Positions 6,526 to 10,027 of a stretch of DNA of 10,027 nt are shown piece by piece. Where the stretch lies: NCBI GenBank assembly GCA_002746395.1, contig NVXA01000003.1, positions 160,662 to 170,688 of the forward strand, given 5' to 3'. How positions within the stretch are numbered: the first letter of the stretch is position 1; every line of letters starts with the position of its first letter. The notes under the pieces were generated by a model that was not told where the DNA came from, ran no database searches, and was given only the letters and a program-made list of their open reading frames with translations. Both the position numbers and the translations under genes were made by a program. This DNA is from Paracoccaceae bacterium. GTDB lineage: Bacteria; Pseudomonadota; Alphaproteobacteria; Rhodobacterales; Rhodobacteraceae.

Positions 6526-6948
6526 TCACTCGATCCGCCCGATTTGCATCAGCTGGTTAAGTGCGGCAGCGAGATTCGGGGTATCTTTGCCAAAAACGAG
6601 ATCAACCTCAACACCCAATATCGTGAGGGCGCGGCGTGGCGGCAACCGGTCCGGCTCGATTTGGTCAAGATCTACGACGCGGGTGATCAGCGTTGTTGGC
6701 TGGGTTTTGGCGGCCAGAAGGCCGATATTGCGCGCTTCTATCATGCCTTGGATTGCAGGGGGGCAGCGCGCAATCAACACTCCGTCGCGGTTGGTAACCA
6801 TGGTGCGGTCGTCCGCCACCAACGTGGCATCCATCCCCATCAGTCTAAGGGCCAGTGCCGATTTGCCGGAACCTGAGGTGCCGATGATCAACAATCCAGA
6901 CCGGCCATAGGCGACACAGGTTCCGTGTAAGGTGGATTCGATTGCCAT
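6526..6948 (-). CDS. hprK: Short HPr kinase/phosphorylase (catalytic domain only)
   Basis: This 140-residue HPr serine kinase/phosphorylase phosphorylates or dephosphorylates the regulatory serine of HPr using a P-loop fold related to PEP carboxykinase. Walker A is GTSGSGKS at 23-30, LVADDRT follows at 43-49, and the family signature IQGMIEARNIGLL spans 66-78. His8 in HGTCVA matches the conserved N-terminal histidine of the core. Firmicute enzymes have about 310 residues with an extra N-terminal domain; this one holds only the catalytic core, the usual form in alphaproteobacteria, so it is not a truncation artefact. Its ATG shares the A with the TGA of chvG (TGATG at 6950-6946) and no good ribosome site precedes it, suggesting translational coupling. 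The likely substrate is Ser43 of the HPr encoded three genes downstream. Confidence 0.92.
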   Translation of the reverse strand: MAIESTLHGTCVAYGRSGLLIIGTSGSGKSALALRLMGMDATLVADDRTMVTNRDGVLIARCPPAIQGMIEARNIGLLAAKTQPTTLITRVVDLDQIEPDRLPPRRALTILGVEVDLVFGKDTPNLAAALNQLMQIGRIE

Positions 6949-8603
6949 CAGACGGGCAACAGAACAGTAAAACGCGCACCCGTCGGGGTGACAGGGTCAT
7001 CACCGTAAATATTTTCAGCCCATATTTCGCCGCCATGCGCTTCGACGATCTGCTTGGAAATTGATAGGCCAAGACCAGAATTGTTGCCGAAATCCTGTTC
7101 AGGCCGGCTGGAATAAAAGCGTTTAAAAACGTCTTCGAGATTGTCTTTAGGGATGCCACAACCGGTGTCCTCGATCACGATAGCAACCTCGCCGTGTTCG
7201 TGTTGAAAGGCACTTACAGTCACGGAACCGCCTTCGGGAACGAAGGAAACGGCGTTTGTAATAAGGTTAACAAAGACCTGCGCCAAGCGGCTTTCAAGCC
7301 CTATAATATTCGGGGTTTCTTCGTCCAGGTTCGCGACAATTGACACCCCGCTGGGGGTCGCCAGTTCCGCTTGGTAGTCAACGATATTTCGCAACATCTT
7401 GACCACGTTTATCGAGACCATCTCGTCCGTCGCCAACTCCGCATCCAGACGCGAGGCATTGGATATATCCGTGACAAGGCGATCCATACGGTTAACGTCG
7501 TCGCGGATCACGTCCAACAGACGTTCACGCGCGGCATCGTCCTTGACTAACCGCATGGTTTCAACAGCAGATCCCAGCGAGGTCAGCGGATTTTTGATTT
7601 CATGGGCAACGTCAGCCGCGAAAGCCTCGTTCGCTTCGATCCGGTCGTAAAGCGCGGTGGTCATATTGCGCAACTGGCGGGACAAATCACCGATTTCGTC
7701 AGGGCGCGAGGTTAGATCGGGAATGTCGATACGGCCCGGATTAATACGGCCCGTATTCGCCACGCTGCCCTTTTGTGCGGCCCTTGCCAGTTGGCGCAAT
7801 GGAAGGCCGATTGTGTTGGCCAGCAGGATCGACAAAAACACAGATGTCAGCGCGGCTAGCGCAAAAACTTGCAGAATTTGCTGTCGTTCGTTGCGGATAT
7901 AACCGTCAATTTCCCCGCCGAGCGTTGAAAGAACGATCGCGCCGACCATTTCGTCGCCATTTGACACGGGGACAGCCACGGTCAGAATCAACTGCTGAAT
8001 CTCGTTCATGGTTGTCGCAAGCGTGGAATCATCCGCAATCATCGATCTGATGGCAATCGCGGAACGGAATGCCAAAAGGTAGGATTCATCGGCGGGTGCT
8101 GGTCTTTTGACGAATACGGCCGCTAGACGTGTCCACGCATCATTGAGGATGTCGCTTAGGGTATTTGTTCGCGGTGCAGCAACGCGGTTCTCACGGCCAT
8201 AAACTTCGGGGCGCGCACCAATGTCAGTGATCAAATGACCGCTCGTCGAAAACAGTTGCGCACGCGTGTTGATCGGCTCCGCAAGAGCTTCGAGAGTTAC
8301 ATAAAGGGTTGGTTCGTTTAAGTCCGAGATGCCGGAAAAGCCCATCTGGTATTCAAGCGCGGTTGCCAGAACGCTCGCATCAGCCATTAAGGTTTGTTTG
8401 CGAAGATCGATCAGGCTGGCACGTGATTGGCTAAGAAATAGAATTCCGGTAACCAGCAGGCTTAACGTCACAAGGTTAAAAATGATAATTTTGCGGGTTA
8501 ATGGGGATCTAGAACGCTTTAGCGCGCCGCCAACCTGGTCGCGCACCACGCCCGAAACCATTGAAGGTGCCGGGCGTTGAAATTTGGGGCGACGCATCGG
8601 CAC
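6948..8603 (-). CDS. chvG: ChvG/ExoS-type sensor histidine kinase
   Basis: This 551-residue membrane histidine kinase is the partner of the response regulator just upstream. It has a basic cytoplasmic N-terminus (1-38), TM1 at about 39-59, a periplasmic sensor region of about 180 residues (60-241), TM2 at about 242-264 and a HAMP linker to about 320. The HisKA motif follows with phospho-acceptor His334 (DVAHEIKNPLTSL). The ATPase domain has an N box at 446-450 (NLITN), the G1 box DTGCG at 479-483, an F box (VFKRFYSS) and the G2 box SGLGLS at 509-514. In rhizobia this family responds to acid or host-associated envelope signals through ExoR; whether that holds here is unknown. The GTG at 8603 directly follows the chvI stop and has GAGG 5 bases upstream; the ATG at 8597 is a possible alternative with poorer spacing. 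Confidence 0.93.
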   Translation of the reverse strand: MPMRRPKFQRPAPSMVSGVVRDQVGGALKRSRSPLTRKIIIFNLVTLSLLVTGILFLSQSRASLIDLRKQTLMADASVLATALEYQMGFSGISDLNEPTLYVTLEALAEPINTRAQLFSTSGHLITDIGARPEVYGRENRVAAPRTNTLSDILNDAWTRLAAVFVKRPAPADESYLLAFRSAIAIRSMIADDSTLATTMNEIQQLILTVAVPVSNGDEMVGAIVLSTLGGEIDGYIRNERQQILQVFALAALTSVFLSILLANTIGLPLRQLARAAQKGSVANTGRINPGRIDIPDLTSRPDEIGDLSRQLRNMTTALYDRIEANEAFAADVAHEIKNPLTSLGSAVETMRLVKDDAARERLLDVIRDDVNRMDRLVTDISNASRLDAELATDEMVSINVVKMLRNIVDYQAELATPSGVSIVANLDEETPNIIGLESRLAQVFVNLITNAVSFVPEGGSVTVSAFQHEHGEVAIVIEDTGCGIPKDNLEDVFKRFYSSRPEQDFGNNSGLGLSISKQIVEAHGGEIWAENIYGDDPVTPTGARFTVLLPV

Positions 8604-9305
8604 TTAGGCCTCGATAAACCGATAGCCGATGCCATATAGGGTCTCGATCGAGGCAAATTCAGGGTCACCCTTACGCAGTTTTTTGCGTAGCCGTTTTATG
8701 TGGCTGTCGATGGTGCGGTCATCGACGTAAACTTGGTCATCGTAGGCAACATCCATCAACTGGTCGCGGCTTTTAACCACGCCGGGACGTATTGCCAGCG
8801 ATTGCAGTAACAAAAATTCGGTAACCGTCAGGGAAACATCGTCGCCGTTCCAGACAACTTTGTGACGCAGCGGGTCCATTTGTAAGCAACCCCGTACAAA
8901 AGAACTGTCTTCAGGTGCGCGCTGCGCATCGCTGTCTTCGGATGCTTCTTTGCGCCGCAAAATTGCTTTAATCCGTTCAATCAGCAGGCGCTGCGAAAAC
9001 GGTTTGCGCATGTAATCATCCGCGCCCATTCTCAGGCCAAGAACCTCGTCGATTTCATCGTCTTTCGAGGTTAGGAAAATCACTGGCATTTCAGAGGTTT
9101 TACGTAACCGACGCAGTAATTCCATACCATCCATGCGCGGCATTTTGATATCGAAGACACCTAAATCCGGTTCCTCGTTCAACAGCGATGAAAGCGCACT
9201 GACACCATCTGTGAAAGTGATCACTTCGTAGCCTTCAGACTCTAACGCGATTGAAACCGATGTCAGGATATTCCGATCATCATCTACCAGTACTATTCTA
9301 GCCAT
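8604..9305 (-). CDS. chvI: ChvI-type OmpR-family response regulator
   Basis: This is a 233-residue DNA-binding response regulator. The receiver domain (1-about 120) has the acidic pocket VDDD near residues 7-10, the phospho-acceptor Asp52 ([10 protein letters not shown]), the switch Thr79 (FLTSKDD) and Lys101 (RKPFS). After a linker rich in Ser, Asp and Glu, residues about 135-233 form an OmpR/PhoB winged helix, with LTVTEFLLL and the recognition-helix region [17 protein letters not shown], ending in [10 protein letters not shown]. The ATG at 9305 has a GGGGG run 6 bases upstream. As first gene of the minus-strand unit it is probably transcribed from the spacer shared with pckA. Known orthologues in rhizobia control exopolysaccharide, motility and acid tolerance; the regulon here cannot be read from the sequence. 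Confidence 0.94.
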   Translation of the reverse strand: MARIVLVDDDRNILTSVSIALESEGYEVITFTDGVSALSSLLNEEPDLGVFDIKMPRMDGMELLRRLRKTSEMPVIFLTSKDDEIDEVLGLRMGADDYMRKPFSQRLLIERIKAILRRKEASEDSDAQRAPEDSSFVRGCLQMDPLRHKVVWNGDDVSLTVTEFLLLQSLAIRPGVVKSRDQLMDVAYDDQVYVDDRTIDSHIKRLRKKLRKGDPEFASIETLYGIGYRFIEA

Positions 9306-9335
9306 TGCACGCCCCCGTTGCTATTGGACGCTTAC

Positions 9336-9364
9336 ATAATCGCGGAAGTGCGCTTGCGTTGCAA
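9336..9364 (-). promoter_or_regulatory. Candidate sigma-70 promoter for the chvI operon
   Basis: On the minus strand TTGCAA (9364-9359) is followed after 17 bases by GATTAT (9341-9336). Each hexamer matches 4 of 6 consensus positions, and transcription would begin shortly before the ATG at 9305. This is a pattern match only. Confidence 0.3.
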
Positions 9365-9396
9365 CCCATCTGTTTCAATTACTAATTTCCGCCAAT

Positions 9397-9425
9397 TTGC
9401 AATAAGTTATGCACTGCGACAAAAT
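9397..9425 (+). promoter_or_regulatory. Weak candidate promoter for pckA
   Basis: TTGCAA at 9397-9402 and CAAAAT at 9420-9425 are 17 bases apart, each matching 4 of 6 consensus positions. If used, it would give a pckA leader of roughly 170 bases that includes the complementary segments downstream. A start point nearer the gene is equally possible. Confidence 0.2.
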
Positions 9426-9458
9426 CCACATGGATTCACAAAAATGACATGTTATAGG

Positions 9459-9581
9459 GAGGGCCTTCTTTGCTGCACGATAGAATCGGCCGGTGTCGAG
9501 TTTGTTGTCGGGATTGGCCCTCTCGGTTTTGCGGTAATCTCTCTGTTAAGAGGGGGTTGTCATGGCACACATAAGCCCCTC
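9459..9581 (+). repeat. Overlapping complementary segments in the pckA leader
   Basis: Four segments can pair in mutually exclusive ways: A, GAGGGCC (9459-9465); B, GGCCCTCT (9516-9523); C, AGAGGGG (9549-9555); D, CCCCTC (9576-9581). A pairs with B over 7 bases, B with C over 6 and C with D over 6. No run of T follows D, so this is not a standard intrinsic terminator. The segments are seen directly; that they fold in RNA is inference. Confidence 0.4.
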
Positions 9582-9642
9582 GACATGTTTAAGGAGCGCA
9601 CATCAATGGAAACAGGCAAGGTCAACCCGACCCAGACGTTAG
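9562..9642 (+). CDS. Possible 26-codon upstream ORF overlapping the pckA start
   Basis: An ATG at 9562 opens a 26-codon frame ending with TAG at 9640-9642, out of frame with pckA and running across its ribosome site and first 12 codons. A GAGGGGG run at 9550-9556 lies 5 bases before the ATG, a respectable ribosome site. The peptide ([16 protein letters not shown] then a basic tail ending RPRR) resembles nothing I recognise. A frame this short arises often by chance, so it is a weak candidate for a leader peptide affecting pckA translation. Confidence 0.2.
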   Translation: MAHISPSTCLRSAHQWKQARSTRPRR

Positions 9643-10027
9643 GGAAGACTGGCATTCCAGATGTCGGCACAGTTCACTACAATTTGCGGGAGGCCGCGTT
9701 GATGAATGCCGCCGTCGCTAACGGGGAAGGCGAAATCGGTAACGGAGGCACATTTCTTGTCTCCACCGGCAAGCACACGGGGCGTTCGCCCAACGATAAA
9801 TTCGTTGTTCGCGAAGCGTCCGTTGAAGACACCATTTGGTGGGAAAACAACAAACCGATGGACCCCGCTGCGTTCGACGTTTTGCACGCCGACATGCTGG
9901 CGCATATGAAAAATAGCGAAGTTTACGTCAACGATTTGTTCGGTGGCGCTGATCCGGCACATCGCCTGAATGTCCGCGTGATAACCGAGCTGGCATGGCA
10001 TGGCCTGTTCATCCGCCATCTGCTGCG
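9606..10027 (+). CDS. pckA: ATP-dependent phosphoenolpyruvate carboxykinase, N-terminal part
   Basis: The enzyme converts oxaloacetate and ATP to phosphoenolpyruvate, CO2 and ADP, the entry step of gluconeogenesis from TCA-cycle carbon. Only the first 140 codons are here; the frame is open at the window end, whereas the full family length is about 530 residues. Diagnostic blocks are [20 protein letters not shown] (49-68), whose Arg60 corresponds to a substrate-binding arginine of ATP-type enzymes, [15 protein letters not shown] (106-120) and the [14 protein letters not shown] segment (127-140). Nucleotide and metal sites lie beyond the window. The ATG at 9606 is set by AAGGAG at 9591-9596, 9 bases upstream. 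It is divergent from chvI, the arrangement known in rhizobia and other alphaproteobacteria, which suggests shared control with the PTS and ChvG/ChvI genes. Confidence 0.95.
   Translation, partial: METGKVNPTQTLGKTGIPDVGTVHYNLREAALMNAAVANGEGEIGNGGTFLVSTGKHTGRSPNDKFVVREASVEDTIWWENNKPMDPAAFDVLHADMLAHMKNSEVYVNDLFGGADPAHRLNVRVITELAWHGLFIRHLL

Larger units (their letters stand above)
9306..9605. promoter_or_regulatory. Divergent chvI-pckA spacer (300 bases)
   Basis: The spacer holds control sequences for both directions and no protein gene I would call with confidence. The chvI-proximal half is A/T-richer and has two TTGCAA copies (9359-9364, within the palindrome GTTGCAAC at 9358-9365, and 9397-9402). 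The pckA-proximal half, from about 9455, is more structured, with several complementary G-rich and C-rich segments (listed separately). The octamer GACATGTT occurs twice, at 9446-9453 and 9582-9589. A strong ribosome site AAGGAG at 9591-9596 serves pckA. Confidence 0.6.

Noticed and set aside
6526..6948. hprK as a truncated pseudogene because it is half the Firmicute length
   Set aside because: All catalytic motifs are present and core-only HprK is the normal alphaproteobacterial form.

Overview
The window looks like an ordinary chromosomal segment of an alphaproteobacterium, most likely of the Rhodobacteraceae (marine Roseobacter type with middling GC). The call rests on gene content: a chvI-chvG-hprK-rapZ-manX-ptsH cluster divergent from pckA, and a lysA followed by a TIGR02302/DUF4175 membrane protein. 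I see no tRNA, rRNA, CRISPR, insertion sequence or prophage.

Layout. Bases 1-404 are the 3' end of lysA (diaminopimelate decarboxylase). It is followed on the same strand by a large membrane/coiled-coil protein of unknown function (439-2871). A zinc-ribbon, acidic-linker, single-TM protein (4061-2868) lies opposite and overlaps it tail to tail by 4 bp. A 165-bp divergent spacer leads to plsC (4227-4946), a lysophosphatidate-type acyltransferase. Its stop codon directly abuts the stop of ptsH.

The minus strand from 9305 down to 4947 reads as one tightly packed unit: chvI (response regulator), chvG (sensor kinase), short hprK (HPr kinase/phosphorylase), rapZ (RNase adapter-type P-loop protein), manX-like EIIA and ptsH (HPr). 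Several junctions overlap or nearly touch: chvI/chvG are adjacent, chvG/hprK share TGATG, and rapZ/manX share TTGA. Divergent from it is the 5' part of ATP-type pckA (9606 to the window end), behind a spacer of about 300 bp.

Working together: HPr, EIIA-Man and HprK form a regulatory PTS with no sugar permease in the window. They are joined to an envelope/acid-type two-component system (ChvG/ChvI) and face the committing gluconeogenic gene pckA, so the block looks like a carbon-state and envelope-stress control module. No wholly new system is evident. The points most worth a second look are the pckA leader (mutually exclusive helices and a short overlapping upstream ORF), the RapZ C-terminus, which lacks most of the basic residues used for sRNA binding in E. 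coli, and the two convergent gene pairs with no room for terminators.
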